Counted from the stretch's first letter, positions 26,308 to 39,006 are shown. The stretch is 64,000 nt of DNA from Arthrobacter cryoconiti (GCF_020905375.1 NZ_JAJJBU010000024.1:1-64000); one strand, 5' to 3'. Program-made: numbers and translations. Notes: generated from the sequence alone by a model not told the origin.

Positions 26308-27503
26308 TCGGCGTCGCGGAAGAGCAGAAGCGCTTCGCCTTGACCGCCACCGCCGCACAGAGAGACAGCAGCCTTACCGGAGCCACGGCGCTGTAGTTCG
26401 AAGGCCGCGTGGAGTGCCAGTCGTGCACCTGAAGCTCCGATTGGGTGCCCCAGGGCTATGGCGCCGCCATGAATGTTGCACTTCTCCAACGGGTAGTCCA
26501 AATCGCGAAGGGACTGCACTGCCACAGACGCGAAAGCTTCGTTGATTTCGATGAAGTCCAGCTCCTGCGCTGTCCACCCAGCCCGTGTCAGCGCAGCCGT
26601 TATGGCGTGCGAGGGCTGAGAGTGAAGTGAATTATCGGGTCCAGCGACTTGCCCGGGTGCGCCCACTACGGCTAGCCAGCTCAGGCCGTGTTCATCCGCG
26701 TAGGCACGTGAAGTGAGTACCAGCGCGGATGCGCCGTCGGAAAGGGGGGAGGAGTTTCCAGCCGTGATGGCTCCGTCAGCAGAAAACGCTGGGCGTAGGG
26801 GGGCGAGTGTCTCCGCGGTGGTTCCGGCCCGTACGCCCTCGTCCTGTGTCAGTATCAGGGGTTCACCTTTGCGCTGAGGGACTGTGACGGGGACGATCTC
26901 GGCGTCAAAAACCCCGGCTTCATGGGCTGCTGCGGCACGCTGATGTGACGCGGCTGCCACCTCGTCCTGTGCGGAGCGGGTCAAATTCAACCTAATATTG
27001 CCTCGTTCCGTAGAGAGGCCCATAGATTCACCGTCAAAGGCGTCTGTGAGCCCGTCTCTGGCAGCGGCGTCCAGTGCCTGTACAGAACCATAGGTCCAGC
27101 CCTGGCGGGACCCTGGCAGCAAATGGGGGGCCCGAGTCATCGATTCCTGCCCACCGGCTACCACCACGCGGGCGTCACCGCTGCGGATCATCCGAGCAGC
27201 ATCAATGACGGCAGTCAAACCGGAGAGGCAGACCTTATTGATGGTCACGGCTGGCACGTTCCAACCGATGCCTGCCCCAATGGAACTTTGGCGTGCCGGA
27301 TTCTGGCCAGCACCGGCTTGGAGTACATGCCCCATGATCACGTGGTCTACGTCGCGGGCGTCGACTCCTGAGCGATCCAAGGCCGCCGAAATTGCCTTGG
27401 CTCCAAGTTCTACACCGGTGAAAGCCGACAATTGCCCGTTCAAGCGTCCTTGTGGAGTGCGGGCTCCGGAGAGAATTACCACATCGTTTGCTTGTGCCCT
27501 CAT
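26304..27503 (-). CDS. Acetyl-CoA C-acetyltransferase (thiolase)
   Basis: A 399-residue thiolase. The nucleophilic cysteine is C92 in TINKVCLSGLTAVIDAAR, with GGAIALGHPIGASGARL (catalytic His) and the second cysteine in SLCGGGGQGEALLL near the C-terminus. These fit biosynthetic or degradative acetoacetyl-CoA thiolases; the exact chain-length preference is unknown. The ATG at 27503 follows AAGGAG. It stands on the minus strand between rplL and rpoB with the YbaK-type gene, an insertion into the usual rif order. Confidence 0.92.
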   Translation of the reverse strand: MRAQANDVVILSGARTPQGRLNGQLSAFTGVELGAKAISAALDRSGVDARDVDHVIMGHVLQAGAGQNPARQSSIGAGIGWNVPAVTINKVCLSGLTAVIDAARMIRSGDARVVVAGGQESMTRAPHLLPGSRQGWTYGSVQALDAAARDGLTDAFDGESMGLSTERGNIRLNLTRSAQDEVAAASHQRAAAAHEAGVFDAEIVPVTVPQRKGEPLILTQDEGVRAGTTAETLAPLRPAFSADGAITAGNSSPLSDGASALVLTSRAYADEHGLSWLAVVGAPGQVAGPDNSLHSQPSHAITAALTRAGWTAQELDFIEINEAFASVAVQSLRDLDYPLEKCNIHGGAIALGHPIGASGARLALHAAFELQRRGSGKAAVSLCGGGGQGEALLLFRDAE

Positions 27504-27935
27504 GTTGGCGCTCCTTAGCAGTTTGTTAGCACCAGTCATCGTTGACTAGAGGCGCTTTCTCTATTGAATCTAACAGTAGGGGAGGTGTCGAATTATTCGT
27601 TTTTTGCGGAGGCGCGGTTTGTGCGGGCGTGGCTCCCGGAGTTGAGTCAGCAAAGATCAATACTTGCGCAATCTCGTAACGTGGGGTAGACACGCGGGCA
27701 ATATTGGTTGTAGAGTAGATCTTTGCGTATCCCTCTAAACCTTAAGCCTTCATATAGCGGTGGGCTTTGCTCGGACAAGAGTTGAGATCTTGCACATCCC
27801 TAGGGTAGCCACTTTAGGCCTCTGGGTGTGCAAGATGGAGCTTTCTTGGCCAGCGATCGCGGTGGTTTGATGACCACCGTCGAATCGGGTGAGGGTTCAC
27901 AAGAACAAGCCTGCAGGTCTGTGGAAGGATCCCTC
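27504..27935. promoter_or_regulatory. Divergent region upstream of rpoB with a candidate promoter
   Basis: This 432-base gap separates the thiolase start from rpoB. TTGCGC (27664-27669) and TAGACA (27687-27692), spaced by exactly 17 bases, form a good candidate promoter for rpoB, with a leader of over 230 bases. The leader is otherwise unremarkable; no protein or RNA gene is apparent. The thiolase promoter presumably lies within the first 150 bases. Confidence 0.45.
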
Positions 27936-30900
27936 TTGGTCGCCTCGAGCACCTCTAATATAAATAACGCTGCAACCGCTATCGATTCAAACAGCACGGA
28001 CGGTGCTAAGAGTCGCCTCTCATTCGCAAAGATTCACGAGCCGCTTGACGTCCCGAATCTGCTTGCGCTCCAGACCGAGAGCTTTGACTGGCTCGTCGGC
28101 AACGGACGCTGGCAGGACCGGATGGAAGCTGCCGTCAATACTGGCGATGACAGTGTGGCTGTTACGTCCGGTCTGTCCGACATCTTCGAGGAAATCTCCC
28201 CGATTGAGGATTTCCAGGGCACGATGTCCCTGTCCTTCACGGAGCCGGAGTTCTCCGACCCCAAGTTCACAGTTGACGAATGCAAGGACCGCGACGCCAC
28301 GTTCGCCGCTCCGCTGTACGTCAAGGCTGAGTTCATGAACAACCTCACGGGCGAAATAAAGCAACAGACTGTCTTCATGGGTGATTTCCCGCTCATGACA
28401 GATAAGGGAACATTCGTCATCAACGGCACTGAGCGCGTTGTTGTCTCCCAGCTGGTGCGCTCTCCAGGTGCCTATTTTGAGCGCACAGCAGATAAGACCA
28501 GTGACAAGGAAATCTTCACCGCCAAGATCATCCCCTCGCGTGGTGCTTGGTTTGAGCTGGAGATCGACAAGCGCGATCAGGTCGGTGTCCGCCTTGACCG
28601 TAAGCGCAAGCAGTCAGTGACGGTTCTGCTCAAGGCCCTCGGCTGGAGCGAAAGCCAGATCCTGGAGGAATTCGGCGAGTTCGATTCCATCCGTGCCACA
28701 TTGGAGAAAGATGCAACCACCGGGCGTGAAGACGCCTTGCTGGACATCTACCGCAAGCTGCGTCCGGGCGAGCCGCCCACCGTTGATGCAGCCGATGCTC
28801 TGCTGAACAATCTGTACTTCAACCCCAAGCGCTACGACTTGGCAAAGGTTGGCCGCTACAAGATCAACCGCAAGCTCGGGATCGATTTGCCCTTGAGCGA
28901 CGAGAAGGCTTCAGTGCTGAGCGTGGATGACATCGTCGCCATGATCAAGTACTTGGTCACCTTGCACGCTGGTGGCAAGACCACCAAGGGCCAGCGCGAC
29001 GGCGTCGAAGTTGACCTGCGCGTTGACGTCGATGACATCGACCACTTCGGCAACCGTCGTATCCGCGCCGTAGGTGAGCTCATCGAAAACCAGATCCGCA
29101 CGGGTCTTTCCCGTATGGAGCGTGTTGTGCGGGAGCGCATGACCACCCAGGACGTGGAGGCGATCACGCCGCAGACGTTGATCAACATCCGTCCCGTGGT
29201 TGCTGCGATCAAGGAATTCTTCGGAACCTCCCAGCTTTCGCAGTTCATGGACCAGAACAACCCACTTGCTGGCCTCACACACAAGCGTCGCTTGTCCGCT
29301 CTGGGCCCGGGCGGTTTGTCCCGTGACCGTGCAGGCATGGAAGTTCGTGACGTTCACCCGTCCCACTATGGCCGCATGTGCCCCATTGAAACTCCTGAAG
29401 GCCCCAACATTGGTCTGATTGGTTCGTTGGCTTCCTACGGTCGAATCAACCCCTTCGGTTTCATCGAGACCCCGTACCGTCGTGTGAAAGACGGCGTCGT
29501 CTCAGATCAGGTGGACTATCTGACAGCAGATGACGAGGTTGACGTGGTGATCGCCCAGGCGAACGCGCCCTTGGACGATAACAACCACTTCACCGAAGAC
29601 TCCGTTCTGGTTCGCCAGCGCGGTGGTGGTGGCGAGCCCGTCCTAATCCCAGCCGATGAGGTTGAGTACATGGACGTTTCCCCGCGCCAGATGGTGTCCG
29701 TGGCCACTGCCCTGATCCCGTTCCTCGAGCATGACGATGCCAACCGTGCCCTCATGGGTGCGAACATGCAGCGTCAGGCAGTGCCGCTGGTCCAGTCCGA
29801 AGCTCCCTTTGTGGGCACCGGTATGGAGCGCGCAACGGCTGTTGACGCCGGCGACGTCGTCATTGCCAAGAAGGCTGGCGTGGTTTCCGAGGTGTCCGCT
29901 GACATCGTTGTCATGCTCAATGATGACGGCACCGAGACGAACTACCCGATTGCCAAGTACCAGCGTTCCAACCAGGGCACCGCCTACAACCAGCGCGTTC
30001 TAGCCTCCGAGGGCCAGCGACTGGAAGTTGGCGGCATCATTGCCGACGGTCCCGCAACGGACATGGGCGAGCTTGCCTTGGGTAAGAACCTCCTGGTTGC
30101 CTTCATGTCCTGGGAAGGCTACAACTACGAGGACGCGATCATCCTCTCGCAGCGCATTGTTGCCGAAGATGTGTTGTCCTCGATCCACATTGAAGAGCAC
30201 GAGATCGATGCTCGCGACACCAAGCTTGGTGCCGAGGAAATCACGCGGGACATCCCCAACGTTTCTGAGGAAATCCTTGCTGGTTTGGACGAGCGTGGAA
30301 TCATCCACATCGGTGCAGAGGTTGAAGCTGGCGACATCCTCGTTGGCAAGGTAACGCCCAAGGGTGAAACCGAATTGACCCCTGAGGAACGCCTGCTGCG
30401 TGCCATCTTCGGTGAGAAGTCTCGCGAAGTGCGTGACACCTCATTGAAGGTTCCCCACGGCGAGTCCGGAACCGTCATTGGAGTCCGCGTCTTTGACCGC
30501 GACTCCGACGACGATCTGCCTCCCGGAGTGAACCAGTTGGTTCGCGTGTACGTGGCCAACAAGCGCAAGATCACCGATGGCGACAAGCTGGCTGGTCGTC
30601 ACGGTAACAAGGGTGTTATTTCCAAGATCTTGCCGATCGAAGACATGCCCTTCCTTGCTGATGGCACACCTGTGGACATCGTTTTGAACCCGCTGGGTGT
30701 TCCTGGGCGCATGAACGTCGGACAGGTTTTGGAAATCCACCTGGGCTGGGTTGCCAAGACCGGTTGGAAGGTTGAAGGCGAGCCGGATTGGATCAAGAAC
30801 CTCCCGAATCTGCCCCGCGAGAGCGGTCAGACCAAGGTTGCCACCCCGGTCTTCGACGGTGCCCGCGATGCTGAAATCACAGGCCTGCTCGATTCCACCA

Positions 30901-31454
30901 ATGTCACCCGCGACGGCGATCGCTTGATCGACTCAACCGGAAAGACCCGTCTGTTCGACGGTCGCTCCGGCGATCCGTTCCCGGACCCGATTTCCGTGGG
31001 CTACATGTACATCTTGAAACTTCACCACTTGGTGGATGACAAGATTCACGCCCGCTCCACGGGGCCGTACTCCATGATCACCCAGCAGCCTCTGGGAGGT
31101 AAGGCTCAGTTCGGTGGCCAGCGCTTCGGTGAGATGGAAGTTTGGGCTCTTGAGGCTTACGGTGCCGCGTATACGCTGCAGGAACTGCTCACGATCAAGT
31201 CCGATGACATCCATGGCCGCGTGAAGGTCTATGAGGCAATTGTCAAGGGCGAGAACATCCCTGAGCCTGGTATCCCTGAATCCTTCAAGGTGCTAATCAA
31301 GGAAATGCAGTCGCTGTGCCTGAACGTGGAAGTTCTTTCCACCGACGGAACCACGATTGAAATGCGTGACTCGGACGAAGAAGTCTTCCGGGCCGCGGAA
31401 GAGCTAGGCATCGACCTTTCACGGGCCGAGCCGAACTCTGTCGAAGAGGTTTAG
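27936..31454 (+). CDS. rpoB: DNA-directed RNA polymerase beta subunit
   Basis: The catalytic-cleft subunit of RNA polymerase. The start is TTG at 27936, seven bases after GGAAGGA, giving 1172 residues (close to the usual actinobacterial length); upstream in-frame codons lack family similarity. The rifampicin-resistance region is [20 protein letters not shown] then [11 protein letters not shown], the sensitive-type sequence with serine at the commonly mutated position. Later conserved blocks are [18 protein letters not shown] and [20 protein letters not shown]. The rpoC gene follows after 98 bases. Confidence 0.97.
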   Translation: MVASSTSNINNAATAIDSNSTDGAKSRLSFAKIHEPLDVPNLLALQTESFDWLVGNGRWQDRMEAAVNTGDDSVAVTSGLSDIFEEISPIEDFQGTMSLSFTEPEFSDPKFTVDECKDRDATFAAPLYVKAEFMNNLTGEIKQQTVFMGDFPLMTDKGTFVINGTERVVVSQLVRSPGAYFERTADKTSDKEIFTAKIIPSRGAWFELEIDKRDQVGVRLDRKRKQSVTVLLKALGWSESQILEEFGEFDSIRATLEKDATTGREDALLDIYRKLRPGEPPTVDAADALLNNLYFNPKRYDLAKVGRYKINRKLGIDLPLSDEKASVLSVDDIVAMIKYLVTLHAGGKTTKGQRDGVEVDLRVDVDDIDHFGNRRIRAVGELIENQIRTGLSRMERVVRERMTTQDVEAITPQTLINIRPVVAAIKEFFGTSQLSQFMDQNNPLAGLTHKRRLSALGPGGLSRDRAGMEVRDVHPSHYGRMCPIETPEGPNIGLIGSLASYGRINPFGFIETPYRRVKDGVVSDQVDYLTADDEVDVVIAQANAPLDDNNHFTEDSVLVRQRGGGGEPVLIPADEVEYMDVSPRQMVSVATALIPFLEHDDANRALMGANMQRQAVPLVQSEAPFVGTGMERATAVDAGDVVIAKKAGVVSEVSADIVVMLNDDGTETNYPIAKYQRSNQGTAYNQRVLASEGQRLEVGGIIADGPATDMGELALGKNLLVAFMSWEGYNYEDAIILSQRIVAEDVLSSIHIEEHEIDARDTKLGAEEITRDIPNVSEEILAGLDERGIIHIGAEVEAGDILVGKVTPKGETELTPEERLLRAIFGEKSREVRDTSLKVPHGESGTVIGVRVFDRDSDDDLPPGVNQLVRVYVANKRKITDGDKLAGRHGNKGVISKILPIEDMPFLADGTPVDIVLNPLGVPGRMNVGQVLEIHLGWVAKTGWKVEGEPDWIKNLPNLPRESGQTKVATPVFDGARDAEITGLLDSTNVTRDGDRLIDSTGKTRLFDGRSGDPFPDPISVGYMYILKLHHLVDDKIHARSTGPYSMITQQPLGGKAQFGGQRFGEMEVWALEAYGAAYTLQELLTIKSDDIHGRVKVYEAIVKGENIPEPGIPESFKVLIKEMQSLCLNVEVLSTDGTTIEMRDSDEEVFRAAEELGIDLSRAEPNSVEEV

Positions 31455-31552
31455 TGAGTCGACGGCGGCAACGCTTCCGTGCCGCCGTCGCACTTCTTCC
31501 CGTACCCCACAAGACTTTTTGACCTAAAAGAATTAGAGAGAACAGGACCCAT

Positions 31553-34500
31553 ATGTCCAGCGAATCTTCCTTCGGCCTCATGCAGATCGGCCTGGCCACC
31601 GCGACTGACATTCGCGATTGGTCACACGGTGAAGTAAAGAAGCCGGAAACCATCAACTACCGCACACTCAAGCCTGAAAAGGACGGCCTCTTCTGCGAGA
31701 AGATCTTCGGCCCGTCCAGGGATTGGGAGTGCTACTGCGGTAAGTACAAGCGCGTACGTTTCAAAGGCATCATCTGTGAGCGTTGTGGCGTTGAAGTCAC
31801 GCGCGCCAAGGTGCGCCGCGAACGCATGGGCCACATTGAGCTTGCTGCCCCCGTGACCCACATTTGGTACTTCAAGGGCGTTCCCTCGCGCTTGGGCTAC
31901 CTGTTGGACCTGGCACCGAAGGACCTTGAAAAGGTCATCTACTTCGCTGCGTACATGATTACCAGCGTTGACGAAGACGCCCGCCATGCCGAACTGCCGA
32001 ATCTTCAGACCGAGCACGACCTGGAGAAGAAGCGCATGGTTGACACGCGTGATTCTGACATTGCAACGATCGCCCGCAACCTTGAAGGTGAGCTTCAGCG
32101 TCTTGAAGGCGAAGGCGCTAAAGCTGCCGAGAAGAAGAAGGCCCGCGATTCCGCGGACCGCCAGATGGCAAATGTGCGCAAGCGTGCGGATGCTGAGATC
32201 GATCGCCTCGAGCAGGTCTGGGATCGTTTCAAGGCCCTCAAGGTTGCAGACCTCGAAGGTGATGAGGCCCTGTACCGCGAATTGCGTGACCGTTACGGCA
32301 TGTTCTTCGAAGGCTCCATGGGCGCCGAGGCCATCAAGAAGCGTCTTGAGACCTTTGATATGGCCGGTGAAGCTGAGATTCTGCGTGACATCATTCAGAA
32401 CGGCAAGGGCCAGCGCAAGACCCGCGCCATCAAGCGTCTGAAGGTTGTTAATGCTTTCTTGACCACCAACAACAGCCCGCTGGGTATGGTTCTGGATGCT
32501 GTCCCGGTGATCCCGCCGGAACTGCGCCCCATGGTTCAGCTCGATGGTGGCCGTTTCGCCACCTCGGACTTGAATGATCTGTACCGTCGGGTGATCAACC
32601 GCAACAACCGTCTGAAGCGTTTGCTTGACTTGGGCGCTCCGGAGATCATCGTCAACAATGAAAAGCGCATGCTCCAAGAAGCTGTGGACTCGCTCTTCGA
32701 TAACGGTCGTCGTGGCCGCCCTGTGACCGGACCGGGCAACCGTCCGTTGAAGTCGCTCTCTGACATGCTCAAGGGCAAGCAGGGTCGATTCCGTCAGAAC
32801 CTCCTGGGTAAGCGCGTTGACTACTCGGGCCGTTCGGTTATTGTGGTTGGCCCGCAGCTGAAGCTGCACCAGTGTGGTCTGCCTAAGCAGATGGCTTTGG
32901 AGCTCTTCAAGCCGTTCGTGATGAAGCGCTTGGTTGACTTGAACCATGCGCAGAACATCAAGAGCGCCAAGCGCATGGTGGAGCGTTTCCGTCCCCAGGT
33001 GTGGGATGTACTCGAAGAGATCATCACCGAACACCCGGTATTGCTCAACCGTGCACCTACCCTGCACCGTTTGGGGATCCAGGCGTTCGAGCCTCAGCTT
33101 GTTGAAGGTAAAGCAATCCAGCTTCACCCGCTGGTTTGTGGTGCTTTCAACGCTGACTTCGACGGTGACCAGATGGCAGTTCACCTGCCGCTGAGCCCCG
33201 AAGCTCAGGCTGAAGCGCGCATCTTGATGCTGTCCTCGAACAACATTTTGAAGCCTTCGGATGGCCGCCCGGTTACCCTGCCTTCGCAGGATATGATCAT
33301 CGGCTTGTACCACTTGACGACCAAGCGTGAGGGTTCAGCCGGAGAAGGAAGAGTCTTCTCGACCTCGGCTGAAGCCATCATGGCCCACGACGCCGGTGCC
33401 TTGCACCTGAACTCGCAGGTTAAGATCCGCTTGACCGATTTCGTGCCCAATGCAGGGTGGGAGGCTCCGGAAGGTTGGGAGCCCGGCATGCCCGCCATCG
33501 TGGCTACCTCGCTGGGACAGGTCATCTTCAACGAAACTCTGCCTGCGGACTACCCGTGGGTTGAGGAAGTTGCGGACAAGGGCCAGCTCTCTGAGATCGT
33601 CAACGACCTAGCGGAGCGCTACCCCAAGGTTATTGTGGCTGCGACGCTGGATAACTTGAAGAATGCAGGCTTCTACTGGGCCACCCGATCCGGTGTCACC
33701 GTCGCGATCTCGGACATTAAGGTCCCTGACGAGAAGCCGGCAATTCTGGAAGGCTACGAAGTCAAGGCCGCCAAGGTTCAGGCTCAGTTCGACAAGGGTC
33801 TGATTGCCGATGAGGAGCGTCGTCAAGACCTCATTGACATCTGGAACCAGGCAACGAATGAGATCGCTGACGTCATGCGAGCGTCTTTCTCGGTATCGAA
33901 CACCATCAACCGCATGGTTTCCTCGGGAGCCCGTGGTAACTGGATGCAGGTTCGCCAGATTGCTGGTATCCGTGGCTTGGTGGCAAACCCGAAGGGTGAG
34001 ATTATCCCTCGCCCGATCAAGTCCTCATACCGTGAGGGCCTGTCGGTTTTGGAGTACTTCATTGCTACTCACGGTGCCCGTAAGGGTCTGGCTGATACTG
34101 CTTTGCGTACGGCTAACTCCGGTTACTTGACGCGTCGTTTGGTTGACGTTTCGCAGGATGTCATTGTTCGTGAAGACGACTGTGGCACCGAGCGCGGACT
34201 GACACTGCCGATCGCGGTTGTTAGTGAAGATGGCGAGATCAAACTGCATGAGGAAGTCGAGAATAGCGTTTACGCGCGGACCTTGGCTGCCGACGTCGTT
34301 GACTCTTCGGCTAAAGTCCTGGCCCGCGCTGGCGACGACGTCGGAGACGTGCTGATCAACAAGCTCTTTGCTGCAGGAATCGAAGAGATCAAGGTCCGTT
34401 CAGTGCTCACGTGTGAGTCGACTGTTGGTACCTGTGCGCTTTGCTACGGCCGTTCCTTGGCCACCGGCAAGACAGTGGACATTGGTGAGGCCGTCGGTAT

Positions 34501-35455
34501 TATTGCCGCACAGTCCATTGGTGAGCCCGGCACGCAGCTGACCATGCGTACTTTCCACACCGGTGGTGCTGTTTCTGCCAGCCGTGGCGAGGACATCACC
34601 CAGGGTCTGCCACGTATCCAGGAGCTATTCGAAGCCCGTACGCCTAAGGGTGTTTCACCGATCGCAGAGGCTGCCGGACGCATCAACATTGATGAGTCTG
34701 AACGCACCATGCGATTGATCCTCACTCCGGACGACGGCACCGAAGAGATCGCCTACCCGGTCTTGCGCCGAGCTCGTTTGCTGATTGCCGACGGTGAGCA
34801 CGTAGTGGTTGGCCAGAAGCTGATCGTTGGTGCTGTGGACCCGAAGCAGGTTCTGCGTATCCTGGGCCCGCGTGCTGCTCAGAAGCACCTGGTTGAGGAA
34901 GTCCAGCGCGTTTACCGCAGCCAGGGTGTGGGCATTCACGACAAGCACGTGGAAGTCATCGTCCGTCAGATGCTCCGTCGTGTGACGGTCATTGAGTCCG
35001 GCGACTCGAACCTGCTGCCCGGCGAGCTTGCCGAGCGCGGTCGCTTCGAAACGGAAAACCGTCGCGTGGTTTCTGAGGGTAAGAAGCCGGCATCGGGCCG
35101 TAACGAGCTCATGGGTATCACGAAGGCCTCGCTTGCTACCGAGTCCTGGCTCTCTGCGGCTTCCTTCCAGGAAACCACCCGCGTTTTGACGCAGGCGGCC
35201 ATGGAAGGCAAGTCGGATCCGCTCTTGGGTCTGAAGGAGAACGTCATCATCGGTAAGTTGATCCCGGCTGGTACGGGTCTTCCGCGCTACACCAACGTTA
35301 CGGTGGAGCCGACCGAAGAGGCCAAGGCCAACCTGTTTACCGGTCCAAGCGCTTTCAGCGACTTTGACTACGTGGGCGGCGCTGGAGACCTTGGTGCTGA
35401 GTTCCGGGCCATCCCGTTGGATGACTATGATTTGGGCACCAACTTCAGCGGCTAG
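31553..35455 (+). CDS. rpoC: DNA-directed RNA polymerase beta' subunit
   Basis: Carries the active-site magnesium loop. The 1300-residue product has the N-terminal zinc ribbon ([20 protein letters not shown]), the absolutely conserved [16 protein letters not shown] catalytic triad, the bridge-helix and trigger-loop regions and the second zinc site ([20 protein letters not shown]). The ATG at 31553 follows AGAGAGAACAGG. A large antisense reading frame inside it is a shadow. Strong hairpins follow the stop. Confidence 0.98.
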   Translation: MSSESSFGLMQIGLATATDIRDWSHGEVKKPETINYRTLKPEKDGLFCEKIFGPSRDWECYCGKYKRVRFKGIICERCGVEVTRAKVRRERMGHIELAAPVTHIWYFKGVPSRLGYLLDLAPKDLEKVIYFAAYMITSVDEDARHAELPNLQTEHDLEKKRMVDTRDSDIATIARNLEGELQRLEGEGAKAAEKKKARDSADRQMANVRKRADAEIDRLEQVWDRFKALKVADLEGDEALYRELRDRYGMFFEGSMGAEAIKKRLETFDMAGEAEILRDIIQNGKGQRKTRAIKRLKVVNAFLTTNNSPLGMVLDAVPVIPPELRPMVQLDGGRFATSDLNDLYRRVINRNNRLKRLLDLGAPEIIVNNEKRMLQEAVDSLFDNGRRGRPVTGPGNRPLKSLSDMLKGKQGRFRQNLLGKRVDYSGRSVIVVGPQLKLHQCGLPKQMALELFKPFVMKRLVDLNHAQNIKSAKRMVERFRPQVWDVLEEIITEHPVLLNRAPTLHRLGIQAFEPQLVEGKAIQLHPLVCGAFNADFDGDQMAVHLPLSPEAQAEARILMLSSNNILKPSDGRPVTLPSQDMIIGLYHLTTKREGSAGEGRVFSTSAEAIMAHDAGALHLNSQVKIRLTDFVPNAGWEAPEGWEPGMPAIVATSLGQVIFNETLPADYPWVEEVADKGQLSEIVNDLAERYPKVIVAATLDNLKNAGFYWATRSGVTVAISDIKVPDEKPAILEGYEVKAAKVQAQFDKGLIADEERRQDLIDIWNQATNEIADVMRASFSVSNTINRMVSSGARGNWMQVRQIAGIRGLVANPKGEIIPRPIKSSYREGLSVLEYFIATHGARKGLADTALRTANSGYLTRRLVDVSQDVIVREDDCGTERGLTLPIAVVSEDGEIKLHEEVENSVYARTLAADVVDSSAKVLARAGDDVGDVLINKLFAAGIEEIKVRSVLTCESTVGTCALCYGRSLATGKTVDIGEAVGIIAAQSIGEPGTQLTMRTFHTGGAVSASRGEDITQGLPRIQELFEARTPKGVSPIAEAAGRINIDESERTMRLILTPDDGTEEIAYPVLRRARLLIADGEHVVVGQKLIVGAVDPKQVLRILGPRAAQKHLVEEVQRVYRSQGVGIHDKHVEVIVRQMLRRVTVIESGDSNLLPGELAERGRFETENRRVVSEGKKPASGRNELMGITKASLATESWLSAASFQETTRVLTQAAMEGKSDPLLGLKENVIIGKLIPAGTGLPRYTNVTVEPTEEAKANLFTGPSAFSDFDYVGGAGDLGAEFRAIPLDDYDLGTNFSG

Positions 35456-35477
35456 CGCCTAAGGGAGCTGCAGAGGG

Positions 35478-35505
35478 TCCCAAACCGAGCTTTTGAGGTT
35501 TGGGA
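35478..35505 (+). terminator. Small hairpin after rpoC
   Basis: TCCCAAACC and GGTTTGGGA pair across a ten-base loop containing TTTT, 23 bases after the rpoC stop. It precedes the larger hairpin at 35516. Terminator or stability element; no U-tract follows. Confidence 0.4.
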
Positions 35506-35515
35506 GGCAGTGAAT

Positions 35516-35573
35516 GTGCGACGGCGGTTGGCCGGCTTCCCCGTGAAGCCCGCCAACCGCCGTCGCACGTTTA
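35516..35573 (+). terminator. Terminator after rpoC
   Basis: GTGCGACGGCGGTTGGC pairs perfectly (17 pairs) with GCCAACCGCCGTCGCAC; the stem is extended across a mismatch by GGCTTC/GAAGCC around the loop. GTTT follows. It ends the rpoB-rpoC transcript. The remaining sequence to rpsL (35574-35919) shows no gene; it must carry the rpsL promoter, which I could not define. Confidence 0.88.
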
Positions 35574-35919
35574 AGAGCGTGGCGTAAAGAATCCAATAGC
35601 CTACGCTCTTGGCTGCACGCTTACTGCGCACCCGATTCGTGTGGCGGCTTAACACGTGGTAACGTAATAAGCAATTGTTAGTGTGGCAGTGGATAAGAGC
35701 ATCCAGCTGACCGGCCAAGGCCAGTTCAGTAGATGCGGGTCCGGGTTGTACGGTTCTTGTACAGCGAATGCCACATTTTTGCATGCCTAGGCGCTGTGAA
35801 GTCGCCAAGCCTGCGGCTACCAGTAAAAGGCTTTTCCCGTCTCCGTCGCCATTGCGCGGCCGGCAGGAGGGGAAAGCGACACGAGAAGCATCGTCAAGAA
35901 AACAACGGAGAACACGAAA

Positions 35920-36294
35920 GTGCCTACGATTAACCAGCTGGTCCGAAAGGGCCGGACACCCAAGGTCACTAAGACCAAGGCTCCCGCACTAAAGGGTAGC
36001 CCCATGCGCCGCGGCGTTTGCACGCGCGTTTACACCACCACCCCGAAGAAGCCGAACTCGGCTCTGCGTAAGGTTGCCCGCGTGCGCCTTAACGGCGGCG
36101 TGGAAGTCACTGCCTACATCCCCGGTGTTGGCCACAACCTTCAGGAGCACTCCATCGTGCTCGTCCGTGGAGGCCGAGTGAAGGACCTTCCCGGTGTTCG
36201 CTACAAGATTGTTCGCGGCGCATTGGATACCCAAGGCGTTAAGAACCGCAAGCAGGCTCGCAGCCGCTACGGTGCAAAGATGGAGAAGAAGTAA
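35920..36294 (+). CDS. rpsL: 30S ribosomal protein S12
   Basis: Decoding-centre protein and streptomycin-resistance locus. The 124-residue product has the expected sequence, including [37 protein letters not shown] with the lysine at the position usually mutated in streptomycin resistance (K43-type, here wild type), and the second site GVRYKIVRG. It begins with GTG at 35920. The rpsG gene starts one base after the stop codon, so the pair is tightly coupled. Confidence 0.98.
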   Translation: MPTINQLVRKGRTPKVTKTKAPALKGSPMRRGVCTRVYTTTPKKPNSALRKVARVRLNGGVEVTAYIPGVGHNLQEHSIVLVRGGRVKDLPGVRYKIVRGALDTQGVKNRKQARSRYGAKMEKK

Positions 36295-36295
36295 T

Positions 36296-36766
36296 ATGCC
36301 TCGCAAGGGTCCGGCCCCCAAGCGGCCGCTAGTAGTAGATCCCGTATACGGGTCCCCCCTGGTCACTCAGCTGATCAACAAGGTACTCGTTGACGGTAAG
36401 AAGTCCACGGCTGAGCGCATCGTTTACGGTGCACTCGAAGGTGTTCGCGAGAAGACCGGCAGTGATCCCGTAGTTGCCTTGAAGAAGGCCATGGAGAACA
36501 TCAAGCCGAGCCTTGAAGTAAAGTCCCGCCGTGTTGGTGGAGCCACTTATCAGGTCCCCGTTGAGGTCAAGCCGGGTCGTCAGACCGCTTTGGCCCTGCG
36601 CTGGTTGGTTGGTTACTCGAAGGCTCGCCGCGAGAAGACCATGACTGAGCGTCTGCGCAACGAGGTTTTGGATGCTTCCAATGGCCTTGGTGCCGCTGTC
36701 AAGCGTCGTGAAGACACCCACAAGATGGCTGAATCCAACAAGGCCTTCGCCCATTACCGCTGGTAA
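36296..36766 (+). CDS. rpsG: 30S ribosomal protein S7
   Basis: Initiates assembly of the 30S head and contacts the E-site mRNA. The 156-residue length is the family norm, starting [20 protein letters not shown] and containing [20 protein letters not shown] and the helical region [20 protein letters not shown]. The ATG at 36296 is one base after the rpsL TAA. Between its stop and fusA is a hairpin region (about 36779-36808) based on CGAGT and ACTCG arms with C and G runs inside. Confidence 0.98.
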   Translation: MPRKGPAPKRPLVVDPVYGSPLVTQLINKVLVDGKKSTAERIVYGALEGVREKTGSDPVVALKKAMENIKPSLEVKSRRVGGATYQVPVEVKPGRQTALALRWLVGYSKARREKTMTERLRNEVLDASNGLGAAVKRREDTHKMAESNKAFAHYRW

Positions 36767-36835
36767 CTAGAGCCGTTCGAGTCCCCCGCATTAAACCGGG
36801 GTACTCGCAAGCTCATCTCTAGAAAGGGAGACAAC

Positions 36836-38950
36836 GTGGCACAGGACGTGCTTACTGACCTTAACCGGGTCCGCAACATTGGCATCATGGCCCACATTGA
36901 TGCTGGCAAGACCACTACTACTGAGCGCATCCTCTTCTACACGGGTGTGAACCACAAGCTCGGCGAAACACATGACGGTGCTTCGACGACTGACTGGATG
37001 GAACAGGAAAAGGAACGCGGCATCACCATCACGAGCGCCGCCGTGACTTGCTTCTGGGACAATAACCAGATCAACATCATTGACACTCCCGGTCACGTTG
37101 ACTTCACGGTGGAAGTTGAGCGTTCCTTGCGTGTGCTCGACGGTGCCGTAGCTGTCTTCGATGGTAAGGAAGGCGTTGAGCCGCAGTCTGAGACTGTATG
37201 GCGTCAGGCTGATAAGTACCACGTACCACGGATCTGCTTCGTCAACAAGATGGACAAGCTCGGGGCCGACTTCTACTACACGGTCGACACCATTGTGAGC
37301 CGTCTAGGTGCCAAGCCTCTCGTTATGCAGCTGCCTATTGGTGCTGAAAGCGAATTCGTTGGCGTCGTCGACTTGTTGACCATGAAAGCCTTTGTTTGGG
37401 CTGGCGACTCCAAGGGTGACGTCACCATGGGTGCCAACTATGACATCTTGGAGATCCCCGCGGATCTGCAGGAAAAGGCTGAGGAATACCGTGCAGCACT
37501 CGTTGAGGCAGCTGCAGAGGCTTCTGAAGAGCTCATGGAGAAGTACCTTGAGGGCGAAGAGCCCAGCATTGAGGAACTGAAAGCTGGCATTCGCAAGCTG
37601 ACTGTCAACTCTGAGATCTACCCTGTCTTCTGTGGTTCTGCATTCAAGAACCGCGGCGTTCAGCCGATGCTCGATGCTGTCATCGACTTCCTGCCGAACC
37701 CGTTGGACGTCGGAGCGATGATCGGTCACGATCCTCGCGACGAGTCCATCGAAATCAAGCGCGAACCGAATGAAGACGAGCCGTTCTCGGCTCTTGCTTT
37801 CAAGATCGCAACGCACCCGTTCTTCGGCCAGTTGAACTTCATCCGCGTGTACTCGGGCAAGGCAACTCCCGGTACTCAGCTCTTGAACTCGACCAAGCAG
37901 AAGAAGGAGCGCATTGGCAAGCTCTTTCAGATGCACGCCAATAAGGAAATGCCTGTCAGTGAAGTCCATGCCGGTCACATCTATGCTGTGATTGGTCTCA
38001 AGGACACCACGACAGGTGACACCTTGTGCGATCCTGCACACCCGGTCGTATTGGAGTCGATGACTTTCCCGGATCCCGTGATCTTCGTGGCCATCGAGCC
38101 CAAGACCAAGGGTGACCAGGAGAAGCTCTCCACGGCTATCCAGAAACTCTCCGCAGAGGACCCGACGTTCACCGTCAACCTCAACGAAGATACCGGGCAG
38201 ACCGAAATTGGCGGCATGGGCGAGCTTCACCTGGATATCCTGGTGGACCGCATGCGTCGCGAATTCAACGTTGAAGCTAACGTTGGCAAGCCGCAGGTTG
38301 CGTACCGCGAAACCATCAAGCGTGCCGTTGCTAAGCACGACTACACGCATAAGAAGCAGACCGGTGGTTCGGGTCAGTTCGCAAAGATTCAAATTGCGAT
38401 CGAGCCCATGGACACTGCCGAAGGTGCCGTGTACGAGTTCGAAAACAAGGTCACCGGCGGGCGTGTTCCTCGTGAATACATCCCCAGTGTTGATCAGGGC
38501 ATCCAGTCCGCACTGCCTGATGGCGTGCTGGCCGGTTACCCGATGGTCGGCATCAGGGCTAAGCTGCTTGACGGCGCGTCCCACGATGTTGACTCTTCCG
38601 AAATGGCTTTCAAGATCGCCGGTCGCATGGCGTTCAAGGAAGCTGCTCGGATGGCCAACCCAGTCTTGCTTGAACCGTTGATGGAAGTTGAAGTCCGCAC
38701 CCCTGAGGAATACATGGGTGAAGTCATCGGTGACATCAACTCTCGCCGAGGCCAGATGCAGTCCATGGAGGATGCAAGCGGCGTCAAGGTCATTAAGGCA
38801 CTTGTCCCGTTGTCCGGCATGTTCGGCTACATCGGTGACCTGAGGTCCAAGACCCAGGGTCGCGCGGTGTACTCGATGAAGTTTGACAGCTACTCCGAGG
38901 TCCCCAAGGCAGTTGCCGACGAGATCATTCAGAAGGCTCGCGGCGAGTAA
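36836..38950 (+). CDS. fusA: Translation elongation factor G
   Basis: A GTPase that drives translocation of tRNA and mRNA and, with RRF, ribosome recycling. The 704-residue protein has the P-loop [29 protein letters not shown] and NKMDKLGAD guanine-specificity motif, then EF-G domains II-V. The GTG start at 36836 follows GAAAGGGAG. It belongs to the rpsL-rpsG-fusA-tuf (str) unit. The long antisense reading frame inside it is a shadow. Confidence 0.98.
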   Translation: MAQDVLTDLNRVRNIGIMAHIDAGKTTTTERILFYTGVNHKLGETHDGASTTDWMEQEKERGITITSAAVTCFWDNNQINIIDTPGHVDFTVEVERSLRVLDGAVAVFDGKEGVEPQSETVWRQADKYHVPRICFVNKMDKLGADFYYTVDTIVSRLGAKPLVMQLPIGAESEFVGVVDLLTMKAFVWAGDSKGDVTMGANYDILEIPADLQEKAEEYRAALVEAAAEASEELMEKYLEGEEPSIEELKAGIRKLTVNSEIYPVFCGSAFKNRGVQPMLDAVIDFLPNPLDVGAMIGHDPRDESIEIKREPNEDEPFSALAFKIATHPFFGQLNFIRVYSGKATPGTQLLNSTKQKKERIGKLFQMHANKEMPVSEVHAGHIYAVIGLKDTTTGDTLCDPAHPVVLESMTFPDPVIFVAIEPKTKGDQEKLSTAIQKLSAEDPTFTVNLNEDTGQTEIGGMGELHLDILVDRMRREFNVEANVGKPQVAYRETIKRAVAKHDYTHKKQTGGSGQFAKIQIAIEPMDTAEGAVYEFENKVTGGRVPREYIPSVDQGIQSALPDGVLAGYPMVGIRAKLLDGASHDVDSSEMAFKIAGRMAFKEAARMANPVLLEPLMEVEVRTPEEYMGEVIGDINSRRGQMQSMEDASGVKVIKALVPLSGMFGYIGDLRSKTQGRAVYSMKFDSYSEVPKAVADEIIQKARGE

Positions 38951-38958
38951 TCGTCCTT

Positions 38959-39006
38959 TTGCAAGGGATCACATTCAGTCCTTATGATGGATGCGATCCC
39001 TTGCAA
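38959..39006. promoter_or_regulatory. Inverted repeat between fusA and tuf
   Basis: TTGCAAGGGATC (38959-38970) and GATCCCTTGCAA (38995-39006) are exact complements with a 24-base spacer. No T-run follows, so it is not a standard terminator; it may dampen read-through from fusA to tuf or stabilise an mRNA end. Confidence 0.5.

Noticed and set aside
27504-27935. Upstream rpoB start at 27828
   Set aside because: The 36 extra codons lack conservation with RpoB; the TTG at 27936 has a perfect ribosome binding site and gives the family-typical N-terminus.
31622-33313. 563-codon antisense reading frame inside rpoC
   Set aside because: It is the complement of a conserved, GC-biased coding region; rpoC is certain, and the antisense product has no family pattern.
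37304-38584. 426-codon antisense reading frame inside fusA
   Set aside because: Same reasoning: shadow of a highly conserved gene with strong codon bias.
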